DNA of 64,000 nt from Limivicinus sp963617275 (lineage in GTDB: Bacteria > Bacillota > Clostridia > Oscillospirales > Oscillospiraceae), in NCBI GenBank assembly GCA_963617275.1, contig CAVENX010000020.1, positions 143,350 to 207,349 of the forward strand. The letters are read 5' to 3'. Made by a program: the position numbers and the translations under genes. Shown here piece after piece: positions 8,488 through 18,268 of the stretch. The notes under the pieces are model-generated. The model was not told the DNA's origin, searched no databases, and saw only the letters and a list, made by a program, of their open reading frames with translations. Within the stretch, counting starts at the first letter, position 1. Each line of letters starts with the position of its first letter.

Positions 8488-8925
8488 TTGAACAACAAAA
8501 AAGACGAGTATAAATCCGGCACTCTGCCTCAGAACGCCCCGCTCGCGGCAGCTTATGTTCCGATGCAGAGATCAGCTGTGCCGTATTATGAGGTCAATGA
8601 AGGCTTATCGCGCGGGACGCTCTTTCCCGGACTTGATTTGCCCTTTATGAATATAATTAACGGGCTGCAGGCCAATGACCCGCTCAGTGAATTGCAGGCC
8701 ATTTGCTTTGCCGCGCATGAGCTTGAGCTATATCTTGACACCCATAAAGACGATACCGAGGCATTTCAGATGTTCAAGACGTTTCTTGCCCTTAAACAGG
8801 AAGCAAAAGACAGATATACGAAAAAATTTGGCGTGCTCTGCACAGGGGATCTGATAAATTCAGACAGTTTCAGCTGGCTTGAGGATCCGTGGCCGTGGGA
8901 TTACAGGAAAGGGCAGGAGGGCTGA
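8488..8925 (+). CDS. cotJA-cotJB: CotJA-CotJB fused spore coat protein
   Basis: 145 residues from a TTG with an excellent site (AAAGGAGGATTACAA). Residues about 20-60 match CotJA (AYVPMQRS, SRGTLFPGLDLPF). Residues about 65-140 match CotJB (ELQAICFAAHELELYLDTHK, then DPWPWDY near the end). In most sporeformers these are two separate genes; here one frame joins them with a short linker (NIINGLQANDPL). CotJA and CotJB are needed for CotJC assembly in the inner coat. cotJC begins four bases after the stop. Confidence 0.85.
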   Translation: MNNKKDEYKSGTLPQNAPLAAAYVPMQRSAVPYYEVNEGLSRGTLFPGLDLPFMNIINGLQANDPLSELQAICFAAHELELYLDTHKDDTEAFQMFKTFLALKQEAKDRYTKKFGVLCTGDLINSDSFSWLEDPWPWDYRKGQEG

Positions 8926-8928
8926 TAT

Positions 8929-9113
8929 ATGTTTGTGTATGAAAAGAAGCTGCAATATCCCGTAAAAATAAAAAATACGAACCCTGCGCTTGCAAAATTC
9001 ATTATAAGCCAATACGGCGGTGCGGATGGTGAACTCGGAGCGTCACTCCGATATCTAAGTCAAAGATACGCAATGCCTTACCCTGAACTTAAAGGCCTAC
9101 TGACTGATATTGG
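8929..9113 (+). CDS. cotJC: cotJC, 5' segment (interrupted gene)
   Basis: Codons 1-62 of the manganese-catalase-like coat protein CotJC (MFVYEKKLQYPVKIKN, SQYGGADGELGASLRYLSQR, ending LLTDIG). The frame then runs into the inserted element and stops at 9180 after a foreign tail REASEMFHSEATAFFDAF. The conserved continuation GTEEL..H is found at 23782. Joining the two pieces at GGTA gives an unbroken protein of about 197 residues, the normal CotJC length. The ATG overlaps the cotJAB operon spacing. As it stands the gene cannot make full CotJC; excision of the element would restore it. Confidence 0.93.
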
Positions 9114-10760
9114 TAGAGAAGCCTCTGAAATGTTCCATTCAGAGGCTACGGCTTTTTTTGATGCTTTTGCAACCGTGTAGCTCCACTTCATAGGAAGTAA
9201 ATTCAGATATACATCTATGTTATCCTTATCTTGAACTACCATCTTGTCTAAAATGTGCTTATAGAACTCATCTTCGTACTCCACGCCGCTGACAATCTCT
9301 TTGATTGCATCCTCAATTTCTTTTAGGAGCTGCTGTTGCTGCTCTATCATTTCCCGTTGTTTATCCACGCTTTCGATGATAGATTGAAGCTCCTCAATTT
9401 CTGCATCGCAGCTTGCACGGGTGGCGGTAAATTCGTCCTTGTTAATCAGATTGGACATATACAGGTCAATCAGATTAGCCCGTCTGCCCTCAATCTTTTT
9501 AATCTGCTCTTGCAGCTTTAGGACATCTGTACCCGTCGTATCCATAGCAATAATGGATTGAATGACGGCAGTTAGGTTATTTATGATTTTATCTCTATTG
9601 TATTTAATGCTCTTGGTTACGAGATACATAATGTGGGTCGCATCCTCATTGCGGATAGACAAGCCCGTGCAGCCGACTTGATTTCCCGCTTTGTCGATAT
9701 GGGGGCTTCCATGCTTTGCCGCTTCGTTGCAGCGCCACGCCTTATATCGGTTGCCGTTCTTTCTGGTTTTATACCTTGCCACATAGCTTGAGCCGCAGCA
9801 GCCGCATTTGATTTTGCCAGAGAACGGATAGCGGTTAGAGTGCTTCGCCTTGCCCTCCTGCGAAAGCGACTTTGCATCTAAAATTCGGTTTGCTTCATCG
9901 AATAACTCACGGGAGATAATCGGCTCGTGATGGTCTTTAATGATAACAAATTCTTCTTGACCACGGTTGTATTTCTTTTCGTGAGATAGGAAGTCTGGGG
10001 TATAAGTCTTTTTCTGCACTAAGTCGCCGCAGTATTTCTCGTTGCGTATCACTCGAAGAATGACCGTGTTGCTCCATTCCTTGACCCGCATAGGGTCGAT
10101 ACCTTCCTCACGAAGCTCATGGGCGATGACGTGTGTTCCTTTGCCCTCATTGACGAACTTATGGAAGATACGGCGAACAACCCATGCGCCCTCCTCGTTG
10201 ATAGTCATTTTGCCGCTCTCAACATCGTAGCCCAGCATACTTCTGCCGAACACAATGCCCTGTTCCATCTGGCGTTTTTGCCCCCACTTTACACGCTCGG
10301 AAGTCTTGCGGCTTTCTTCCTGTGCAATAGATGACATAATAGCCAGACGAAGCTCGGCATCGCCGTCTAAGGTATTGATATTGTCATTCATAAATATAAC
10401 TCCGACGCCGTGCTTTTTCAATTCACGGGTGTAGTATATACTATCAAGGGTGTTTCTCGCAAAACGGGAAATCTCCTTGGTGATAATCAAATCAAAGTCG
10501 CCGTTCTTAGCGCACGCTATCATACGGTTAAACTCTTTGCGCTTCTTCGTGTTCGTGCCAGAAATGCCCTCATCGGCAAAAATCTCATAAAGCTCCCAAT
10601 CGGGATTACGCTCAATATACTGTCTGAAATACCGCTGCTGGCTTTCAAACGAATTGGCTTGGTCTTCATTATCCGTTGAAACACGGCAGTAGGCAGCTAC
10701 CTTTCTTTTCGTTTCAACCATCTTCAGCTCTTGGTTTAGGCGTTCATATCTATTTATCAT
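9078..10760 (-). CDS. Large serine recombinase
   Basis: 560 residues. The N-terminal resolvase domain has VAAYCRVSTDNEDQ with the nucleophile Ser, then DEGISGT and EISRFARN. A recombinase domain follows (residues about 170-300), then a zinc ribbon with CGCCG near 313 and a second Cys pair (WRCNE, VGCTG), and a coiled coil before the end. Such enzymes integrate or excise DNA between att sites; SpoIVCA of the sigK skin element is of this type. The last about ten codons lie in host cotJC beyond the core, so the tail differs in the excised circle. The ATG follows AAGGAGCTTCGCT. It is the only recombinase in the element. Confidence 0.93.
   Translation of the reverse strand: MINRYERLNQELKMVETKRKVAAYCRVSTDNEDQANSFESQQRYFRQYIERNPDWELYEIFADEGISGTNTKKRKEFNRMIACAKNGDFDLIITKEISRFARNTLDSIYYTRELKKHGVGVIFMNDNINTLDGDAELRLAIMSSIAQEESRKTSERVKWGQKRQMEQGIVFGRSMLGYDVESGKMTINEEGAWVVRRIFHKFVNEGKGTHVIAHELREEGIDPMRVKEWSNTVILRVIRNEKYCGDLVQKKTYTPDFLSHEKKYNRGQEEFVIIKDHHEPIISRELFDEANRILDAKSLSQEGKAKHSNRYPFSGKIKCGCCGSSYVARYKTRKNGNRYKAWRCNEAAKHGSPHIDKAGNQVGCTGLSIRNEDATHIMYLVTKSIKYNRDKIINNLTAVIQSIIAMDTTGTDVLKLQEQIKKIEGRRANLIDLYMSNLINKDEFTATRASCDAEIEELQSIIESVDKQREMIEQQQQLLKEIEDAIKEIVSGVEYEDEFYKHILDKMVVQDKDNIDVYLNLLPMKWSYTVAKASKKAVASEWNISEASLPISVSRPLSSG
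9088..9136 (+). other. attL of the cotJC element
   Basis: Left side is cotJC coding sequence (CTGACTGATATT), then core GG at 9112-9113, then the element arm TAGAGAAGCCTCTGAAATG. The arm is the near-inverse of that inside attR. The GG dinucleotide is the likely crossover because it lies at the centre of the reconstructed attP symmetry. Confidence 0.75.
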
Positions 10761-10875
10761 AGCGAAGCTCCTTTCTCAGTAAACTTTGTTACTGTATTTA
10801 ATTATAGAAAAAAGAGTGTGCGGTGTCGAATGTGCAAATTTGTTTTTTCACTCGGCTATGTAAAAACGCCAAGCG

Positions 10876-11079
10876 TTATGCTCGGCGTCTGCTTTTTTGC
10901 TCCCTGCTATATTGCTTTTCAAGCTCAACCAAACAGCGTTCCCGCTGAGAATGTGTCAGCAGCTTCCTTTTCTCCAAAGAAAGGAGTATCGACTTTTGAA
11001 TATTCATAAGGAACACAGCATGTTCCTGCTCGTTTAATTCTGGAACAGGGTCGCCAACATAAACAAATTCTCTATGCAA
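10876..11079 (-). CDS. Small SHOCT-like protein upstream of recombinase
   Basis: 67 residues from a TTG nine bases after GGGAGGTG; longer in-frame starts lack such a site. The C-terminal half (MNIQKSILLSLEKRKLLTHS then CLVELEKQY) is a short helix-turn-helix pair like SHOCT-type modules that often accompany serine recombinases in Firmicutes elements; that association is from general knowledge. It reads toward the recombinase, which starts 115 bp later. It could act as an accessory or directionality factor, but no direct evidence for that is visible. Confidence 0.6.
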   Translation of the reverse strand: MHREFVYVGDPVPELNEQEHAVFLMNIQKSILLSLEKRKLLTHSQRERCLVELEKQYSREQKSRRRA

Positions 11080-11208
11080 CAGCCGCAACACCTCCCTCGT
11101 TTCTAATCTATATGAGCTACCGCTTGTACCGTATAACGAGAGAGCTAATCCTTTTTTGCAAGCCCGATGCTGATTGCAAGAGCTTTGTCTGCGCAATAAA
11201 TAAAACGG

Positions 11209-11271
11209 TTCTAAAATAAATGTTGGGGTGCACATCCGATAAGTATGTGCACCTCAACATTTATTTTAGAA
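11209..11271. terminator. Long hairpin between CRISPR array end and recombinase unit
   Basis: TTCTAAAATAAATGTTG pairs with its exact complement 29 bases on, with GGTGCACA/TGTGCACC inside. It lies 20 bp beyond the oldest CRISPR repeat and could stop transcription from both sides. Similar hairpins starting with TAAAA and GTTGGG occur at 29461 and 63891. Confidence 0.6.
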
Positions 11272-11290
11272 GCACGTATGTTCCATGATT

Positions 11291-14200
11291 ATTTCAATCC
11301 ACGCGCCCCTTGCGGGGCGCGACGCCATATCCGCTTCCGCGTTTTCGGCATCAGCTCATTTCAATCCACGCGCCCCTTGCGGGGCGCGACCTGCTCGGCA
11401 TTGATCTTATGGCTGAGGAGGGGGATTTCAATCCACGCGCCCCTTGCGGGGCGCGACGGACTTTACCAAGGAGTGCTGGTGGGCAACGATATTTCAATCC
11501 ACGCGCCCCTTGCGGGGCGCGACGCAAGCTCTCAAGCGCCGACCTTGCCGAGCAGGCATTTCAATCCACGCGCCCCTTGCGGGGCGCGACCTTTCGTCTT
11601 GTCCATGATGACGCATTTTTCATAATTTCAATCCACGCGCCCCTTGCGGGGCGCGACGGGGCTACCCTCACCGACTGCCACGCTGGCTAGATTTCAATCC
11701 ACGCGCCCCTTGCGGGGCGCGACTCATTGGAATCAACATTCTCATGCGGTGCATCGCTATTTCAATCCACGCGCCCCTTGCGGGGCGCGACTGCCGCCGG
11801 GAGTTTGGGCTTTACCGCTGGAACGAGATTTCAATCCACGCGCCCCTTGCGGGGCGCGACGCCGCCGAGATCGCGCCGACGGTGCCGCCGGTGGATTTCA
11901 ATCCACGCGCCCCTTGCGGGGCGCGACTCTCGCGGGCGGTGAAATTCTACTTCCCGGACAAATTTCAATCCACGCGCCCCTTGTGGGGCGCGACCTGAAA
12001 TACGGCGCGGTTTTCTACGGGGACAAAGATTTCAATCCACGCGCCCCTTGTGGGGCGCGACTCGCCGGATACTTCCCGCTCTGACCGCAGAACTCATTTC
12101 AATCCACGCGCCCCTTGTGGGGCGCGACGAAAGCTGCGCGGAAAATTAATTCTTGAGATTATATTTCAATCCACGCGCCCCTTGTGGGGCGCGACGCCGA
12201 TATAGCCGGTCTCATCGGTCGTAAAACTATTTCAATCCACGCGCCCCTTGTGGGGCGCGACGCTGCGCCGCCACCTGCGCCGTCGGCGACAGTTCCGGAT
12301 TTCAATCCACGCGCCCCTTGTGGGGCGCGACCCACGACGGGGCGGGTGAAGCACCCGCGCAAGGCATTTCAATCCACGCGCCCCTTGTGGGGCGCGACCA
12401 AGGCTTTCAAAGGCCTTTACGTCGCCGGCGTATTTCAATCCACGCGCCCCTTGTGGGGCGCGACCGGGTTGAAATGGCGGTAAAGCTTGGGATGAGCATT
12501 TCAATCCACGCGCCCCTTGTGGGGCGCGACGGCAAGCTCTGTGCAATCCCCTGTATAAGTGCAAATTTCAATCCACGCGCCCCTTGTGGGGCGCGACCCG
12601 TTCCTTATGTTCTGAATTGTTGCTTCTGCAAATTTCAATCCACGCGCCCCTTGTGGGGCGCGACGGGAAGCCCACGACCGGGAGCAGCAGAAGAAGTTAT
12701 TTCAATCCACGCGCCCCTTGTGGGGCGCGACGATGCAGTCATCATCCGCGCAAGTCTCATTGACCGTATTTCAATCCACGCGCCCCTTGTGGGGCGCGAC
12801 TCGGCGTCATGCCGCCGCGCACAAGGGCGGTAAATTTCAATCCACGCGCCCCTTGTGGGGCGCGACCACGCGGCTAAGAGCACCGCGCCGGACGCGATCA
12901 ATTTCAATCCACGCGCCCCTTGTGGGGCGCGACGCAATCCGCGCATGGTGGCGGTCAATGCCAACTGATTTCAATCCACGCGCCCCTTGTGGGGCGCGAC
13001 CTCACCGGCACGCTTGCCGCGCAGTCTCGCGGAATTTCAATCCACGCGCCCCTTGTGGGGCGCGACTAATGGGCGTTGTCAAACTGCTTGGGCAAGTAGC
13101 CATTTCAATCCACGCGCCCCTTGTGGGGCGCGACCCGACGCGATGTGCTGCGTTTTCAGCCGGTTCCGATTTCAATCCACGCGCCCCTTGTGGGGCGCGA
13201 CTTGGCTGCGCTCATCTTTGCCGCCGAAGATAAAAATTTCAATCCACGCGCCCCTTGTGGGGCGCGACTTGGGCAGTTATCAACATCCTCGCCGAAATCG
13301 ATATTTCAATCCACGCGCCCCTTGTGGGGCGCGACGATGAGGAGATAAGGAGAGACGGCAATGTTAGAGACATTTCAATCCACGCGCCCCTTGTGGGGCG
13401 CGACGGTAATAGTATAAATAACAAATTTTCTCATGTAAGATTTCAATCCACGCGCCCCTTGTGGGGCGCGACGTTGTCGTTGCCGTCTACGACAAGAACG
13501 GCAATATTTCAATCCACGCGCCCCTTGTGGGGCGCGACGTTGTCGTTGCCGTCTACGACAAGAACGGCAATATTTCAATCCACGCGCCCCTTGTGGGGCG
13601 CGACGGTCGTCCTCGACGCCGAACCGGTCGTAGCACTTATTTCAATCCACGCGCCCCTTGTGGGGCGCGACACGCCGGTGCGGCTGCTTGTAAAATACCT
13701 TGCCATTTCAATCCACGCGCCCCTTGTGGGGCGCGACTTATGCTGCCCAATTCCGTGATGATGTACCACAATTTCAATCCACGCGCCCCTTGTGGGGCGC
13801 GACCAAACTGGCAGGAGGAATCGAGGAGACCATAGCGAATTTCAATCCACGCGCCCCTTGTGGGGCGCGACCGGATTATTCCTCCGGCGGCACTGTCTGG
13901 ATCATATTTCAATCCACGCGCCCCTTGTGGGGCGCGACTACCGTCGGCCTTGCAAAAGACGGCGCCGGACTATTTCAATCCACGCGCCCCTTGTGGGGCG
14001 CGACCTGCGTTATGCCGACGATGACGGAGTCCTCGGCTACATTTCAATCCACGCGCCCCTTGTGGGGCGCGACCATATCGACGCGGCGTATCAGCCCTTG
14101 GACGAGATTTCAATCCACGCGCCCCTTGTGGGGCGCGACTGTCCGGGTCGGCCCACGTTTCCGCACGGTCGCAATTTCAATCCACGCGCCCCTTGTGGGG

Positions 14201-15222
14201 CGCGACCATGGCGCGCTACGGCTACCGTGCGTTCACGGAAAGATTTCAATCCACGCGCCCCTTGTGGGGCGCGACGCGCAGGAAACGGCCGCAGAAGCAA
14301 GAGAGAAATTATTTCAATCCACGCGCCCCTTGTGGGGCGCGACCTGGCGGCACGAAAAGCAGCAGCTACACGAAGAAAATTTCAATCCACGCGCCCCTTG
14401 TGGGGCGCGACGGCGGTCGCTGCTAAGCTCTTCGGGCTGAGCGTATTTCAATCCACGCGCCCCTTGTGGGGCGCGACGGGCTTGGAACAGGAGCGCGAAT
14501 AACTCCAAGCCCATTTCAATCCACGCGCCCCTTGCGGGGCGCGACGATCGTCAAAGTCGGCACGAGCGGGCTTGTGCTATTTCAATCCACGCGCCCCTTG
14601 CGGGGCGCGACCGGCAATGTTCCGGTGGGCGCACATCATAAGCACGGATTTCAATCCACGCGCCCCTTGCGGGGCGCGACTGTCCGCACCGGGGACGCGC
14701 TTCATCAAGGTTGCATTTCAATCCACGCGCCCCTTGCGGGGCGCGACCTACGTACCTTTTTGGTGGAGATAAGCGGGATCATTTCAATCCACGCGCCCCT
14801 TGCGGGGCGCGACCGCGAGATGAAGGACGAGGACGAGCCGGAAGAGATATTTCAATCCACGCGCCCCTTGCGGGGCGCGACCTCCCGCGGCGAAAAGGGC
14901 GACAAGGGCAGCAACGATTTCAATCCACGCGCCCCTTGCGGGGCGCGACGGCATTATCAGGATGTCGATTTTTCCGACCTCCAATTTCAATCCACGCGCC
15001 CCTTGCGGGGCGCGACCTATATTCTTCTTCCATGTTTTCCTCCCAATAAAAATTTCAATCCACGCGCCCCTTGCGGGGCGCGACGCTCGGAACGAGCGCC
15101 CTCATCAAGATCACGGCGGTATTTCAATCCACGCGCCCCTTGCGGGGCGCGACCGCGGCCTGATCTATGCCGAGCCGTTCCGCGTAGACATTTCAATCCA
15201 CGCGCCCCTTGCGGGGCGCGAC
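11291..15222 (-). CRISPR. Type I-C CRISPR array, 59 repeats and 58 spacers
   Basis: I counted 59 repeats of 33 bases (ATTTCAATCCACGCG...GGGGCGCGAC on the plus strand). The crRNA strand is the minus strand (repeat starts GTCGCGCCCC and ends GATTGAAAT), as in type I-C. Spacers average about 34 bases. The leader and cas2 lie to the right, so the newest spacers are near 15222. Repeats come in three blocks by the hairpin loop: 11 newest with GCAA, 38 middle with ACAA (about 11962-14477), 10 oldest with GCAA. Two neighbouring spacers (13473-13505, 13539-13571) are identical. No degenerate terminal repeat is seen. Confidence 0.98.
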
Positions 15223-15392
15223 AGCAAAAATGCACAAAACTTCTTCTGCATTTTTGCAATAACAGACAATAAAAGTAGAAAATCTAACATAAAACGCCGT
15301 CTGTCAGAGCGCTTCCTCTATAAAAGTCAGTACATATACTTGCAAAAAAGGTGCGAACCTGCCTAATATTTTCTGTTCGCTTACCCTTCGCA
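15223..15392 (-). promoter_or_regulatory. CRISPR leader
   Basis: AT-rich 170 bp between cas2 and the first repeat. Next to the repeat is an inverted repeat GCAAAAATGCA / TGCATTTTTGC (15224-15258). Further out is a second pair, GTGCGAA near 15351 and TTCGCAC near 15385. It should contain the array promoter and the site where Cas1-Cas2 adds spacers; the latter is known for leaders generally. Confidence 0.75.
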
Positions 15393-15683
15393 CTAGATCA
15401 TCAGTGTGTCCTCTGGCAAATACGTCTGCTTACATCCAAAATGTTCGATCTTCTTTTCGTACTGTTTCCCCAAATAGTAAAACCGCAGACTATCCCGCTT
15501 GGGATCCATGATCTTACAAAGGGTATTTTGCAGACTGCGGCACTGTGCTGTATCCAGCAAACACTCAAACACGGAATTCTGCACTCTTTGTCCATAGTTG
15601 ACACACTGTTTGGCTATCTGCCGCAAACGCCGACGCCCGGCGGCATCCTCTGTATTTACATCATAGGTGATCAGTACCAGCAT
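15393..15683 (-). CDS. cas2: CRISPR endonuclease Cas2
   Basis: 96 residues from MLVLITYDVNTED; the ATG follows GAGGGGTAT. The ferredoxin-like fold with the N-terminal Asp (TYDV) is typical, and QNSVFECLL is the second conserved strand. With Cas1 it forms the spacer integration complex. It starts seven bases after the cas1 stop and ends at the leader. Intact and of usual length. Confidence 0.95.
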   Translation of the reverse strand: MLVLITYDVNTEDAAGRRRLRQIAKQCVNYGQRVQNSVFECLLDTAQCRSLQNTLCKIMDPKRDSLRFYYLGKQYEKKIEHFGCKQTYLPEDTLMI

Positions 15684-15690
15684 ATACCCC

Positions 15691-16722
15691 TCACTTCCAT
15701 AAAAACGGCGGATAGTCGTCCAGATCTCCTCGCAGATGCCTTGCCAACAAGAGACTCTGCACATAGGGAACAAGCCCCCAGGGAAGCTTCTCCTCCAAAA
15801 ACGGATGAGCGATTGTTTCCCTTTTGCGCTCCTGCCATTTCTGCAAAAATTTTTTGCGGCCTGTGTCCGTCAAAAATACGACATCATTCTCCCGAAAATC
15901 GAAATCCTCTGGCTTTATGATGCGATTATTGACCATCGTCAGCACAAAGCGATCCGCAAAGCAAGGGCGCAGCTCCTCCATTAGATCCAGCGCAAGGGAT
16001 TCTCGCCCCGGACGGTCCCTGTGAAGAAATCCTACATAGGCATCCAGACCTACACTTTCTAAAGCGGAAGCGCAGTCGTGAGCCAGCAGGCTGTATGCGA
16101 AGGACAGCATCGCATTGAAGGCATCCAGCGGCGGACGGCGGCTGCGCTCCCGGAAAAAGAAGGTATCCTTTCCCTGCAAAATCATGTCATCCAGTACACT
16201 GAAATAAGCCGTGGCACCGGCACCCTCTATCCCCCGGAGACTGTCGAGTGAGGTTTCTGCCGTGACCTGCGGCAACAGCCCCTGTAACTGCTGCGACACC
16301 GCCGCAAAGCGCTCGCTGTCGATCCGCATAGCATGATCCCGACGGGTACGCTCTACGCTCCAACGTGCGTTATATACCTTGCCCAGAATCATCATCCGAG
16401 CCACGCAGCAACTCTCAGATGGATCGTCGGCAATACGATATTGTGTCCTCCGCAGCAGTACATTTCCCTGCATTTGCCCGGAGACGCGGGCGAGAAAGCG
16501 TCCTCTCGGCGTACAAAACGCAACGCCGATCTCCCGTTTGGCGCAAGCACCCAGCAGTGCCGGTGACGCGCCGGAATAGGAAAAGGATACGATACTTTGC
16601 AGCGTATGCAGCGGATAGCGGGCAACGGCTTCCCCGCTACGGTTGGCCACCGCATTCTCACCATCCAGCGAGAGGTACACATCCTCCGATGTGACGAACA
16701 ATGTATTCAGAAGCTGTCTCAT
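15691..16722 (-). CDS. cas1: CRISPR integrase Cas1 (type I-C)
   Basis: 343 residues from MRQLLNTLFVTSEDVYL. Seen: the LRGIEGAGATAYFSVLDDM segment with the metal-binding Glu, and the later HRDRPGRESLALDLMEELRP segment with the conserved His and acidic residues. It cuts in new spacers at the leader end. The ATG overlaps the cas4 stop (ATGA), so translation is coupled. Nothing suggests inactivation. Confidence 0.95.
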   Translation of the reverse strand: MRQLLNTLFVTSEDVYLSLDGENAVANRSGEAVARYPLHTLQSIVSFSYSGASPALLGACAKREIGVAFCTPRGRFLARVSGQMQGNVLLRRTQYRIADDPSESCCVARMMILGKVYNARWSVERTRRDHAMRIDSERFAAVSQQLQGLLPQVTAETSLDSLRGIEGAGATAYFSVLDDMILQGKDTFFFRERSRRPPLDAFNAMLSFAYSLLAHDCASALESVGLDAYVGFLHRDRPGRESLALDLMEELRPCFADRFVLTMVNNRIIKPEDFDFRENDVVFLTDTGRKKFLQKWQERKRETIAHPFLEEKLPWGLVPYVQSLLLARHLRGDLDDYPPFLWK

Positions 16723-17381
16723 GGCGTCACCTCCAGATGCTCCCGCAGGTAGTCGGCAACAGTTCGTTTCCGCATCAGCTTCGGCAGACACAGCTCCTTG
16801 AGAGAGCAGGCATTGCAGGCTTTTGTTGGCTTTACCTTCGGCGTCCATCCCCGCTCATACAGAGCGTGCATCTCCTTGATAAGCGCTTTAACTTCCTGCC
16901 GCAGCTCCGGTGTAAATTCGACCTCTGTACGGCGGTGCGTCTCGCCGTAGTACAATGCGCCGGTCGAAACCTCACAGCAGAGCATCTCCTCCAGACACAT
17001 AGCCTGTCCGCAGAGCTGCAAGGCGTCCGAGGTGTCCTGTTTGGGCTTGCCGCGTTTGTACTCCACCGGGTAAGGCTGCCACAGGCCATCTTTTCCTTTC
17101 AGCGGAACGCCGGTGCTGCCGCGATGGAATTCCAGCACATCACAGGCGCCGGAAACACCCAGGGTCGAGGAGAATATCCGCATATCGCGCGTCACGAGAA
17201 GGTCTCCCCTGCTTTCGGTAAAGTCCTTATCATGGGCTCGTTCGTGGAGGATTGCGCCGTCTGTGGTGCGGTAATTCTCTGCCCATTGGTTTTCAATATG
17301 GATCAGCGCCCATTGCCTGCGGCAGAATTTGAAATGCTGCAAACCGGAAAGCTGCAAAAAGCTCTCCTCCGGATAGATCAC
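16719..17381 (-). CDS. cas4: CRISPR-associated exonuclease Cas4
   Basis: 220 residues. An N-terminal FKFCRRQWAL holds the first iron-sulfur cysteine, GACDVLEFH and PVEYKRGKPK are the RecB-type nuclease motifs, and CNACSLKELCLP near the end gives the other three cysteines of the 4Fe-4S cluster. Cas4 trims pre-spacers and selects for the PAM. It overlaps cas7 and cas1 by four bases on each side. Confidence 0.95.
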   Translation of the reverse strand: MIYPEESFLQLSGLQHFKFCRRQWALIHIENQWAENYRTTDGAILHERAHDKDFTESRGDLLVTRDMRIFSSTLGVSGACDVLEFHRGSTGVPLKGKDGLWQPYPVEYKRGKPKQDTSDALQLCGQAMCLEEMLCCEVSTGALYYGETHRRTEVEFTPELRQEVKALIKEMHALYERGWTPKVKPTKACNACSLKELCLPKLMRKRTVADYLREHLEVTP

Positions 17382-18268
17382 CCCAACCGTGTGTATGTAA
17401 TGCCGGCGGGCAGAGCCGCTTCATCCACCGTAACGGTGTAGTCATCATAACTTCTGGGGGTGGTAATGTCATCCTTGTGAGCGGCCTTCACCAAATCAAA
17501 CAGTTTATGGGCAGGAGCGCAGCCCAGCTCAGAGTCGTGCTTGAATATGATCAGCTCCCGCACGGCCATCTTGCCGCGAGCGGCGGAGTGGTCATTCTCG
17601 AACATGTTCAGGATTGCCGTCCACAACAAGTTCAGGTCATCCTCAGAGAATCCAGTTGTCTTGCGAGCCAGGTTGGCGGAGACGTAGCCCTCAACACGAT
17701 ACAGACCGTAGGGCACGATGTACTTGCGGCCCATTTCGGTGCCCTTCTTCTCCGCATCCGCTTCTGTGGTAATGGCTACGCGAGTGATGGTGACTTCCTG
17801 GGGCATGATGGGGTCAACGCTGCGGGCAAAGCCCATCTGCACCGGCCCGCGCACCTGGCCGCAGTTCAGTGCGCCCTTGACAAAGGTGGTCATCACAGCG
17901 CCGAAGGTACGGATATCATAGAAATTCCGGCACATGAAGTCCCGCAGCTTTTCGTCCAGATGTTCGTCCTTCTTTTTGGCATCCTTCAGCTTGTCCGCAT
18001 CCACTCCCACATAGGCGCAAGCCTCCTTGTCACTGCTGTTAAGGGGCACACTGTCCTTGATGTAGATACGGTAGCCCTCCACACCTTCCTTTGCCATCTC
18101 CACATAGTTGCGGATCTTGCGCTTCAGACAGACGTCCGTCACCAGACCGTAGCCGGTCTCCGGGTCTACACGGGGCATGTTGCCCGCATCGGGGTCACCG
18201 TTGGGATTGCCGTTCTCCACATCGAAAAATACTACAAATTCATACCGGTTCTTGATAGGCTCAGACAT
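17378..18268 (-). CDS. cas7: Cascade backbone protein Cas7 (Csd2)
   Basis: 296 residues from MSEPIKNRYEFVVFFDVENG; this ATG is nine bases after GGAGG, better than one two codons earlier. NGNPNGDPDAGN near the start and GQVRGPVQMGFARSVDPI in the middle are hallmark Csd2 stretches. It coats the crRNA spacer in the type I-C surveillance complex. It overlaps the end of cas8c by eight bases. Confidence 0.95.
   Translation of the reverse strand: MSEPIKNRYEFVVFFDVENGNPNGDPDAGNMPRVDPETGYGLVTDVCLKRKIRNYVEMAKEGVEGYRIYIKDSVPLNSSDKEACAYVGVDADKLKDAKKKDEHLDEKLRDFMCRNFYDIRTFGAVMTTFVKGALNCGQVRGPVQMGFARSVDPIMPQEVTITRVAITTEADAEKKGTEMGRKYIVPYGLYRVEGYVSANLARKTTGFSEDDLNLLWTAILNMFENDHSAARGKMAVRELIIFKHDSELGCAPAHKLFDLVKAAHKDDITTPRSYDDYTVTVDEAALPAGITYTRLG

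Noticed and set aside
11291..15222. Spacers matching the prophage relic or host genes in this window
   Set aside because: I compared several spacers by eye and saw no match; a proper search is needed to exclude it.
11245..15366. Many long open frames on both strands with repeated IHAPLAGRD, FNPRAPCGAR or RAPQGARGLK blocks
   Set aside because: They are the CRISPR repeat read in different frames; none has a ribosome site.
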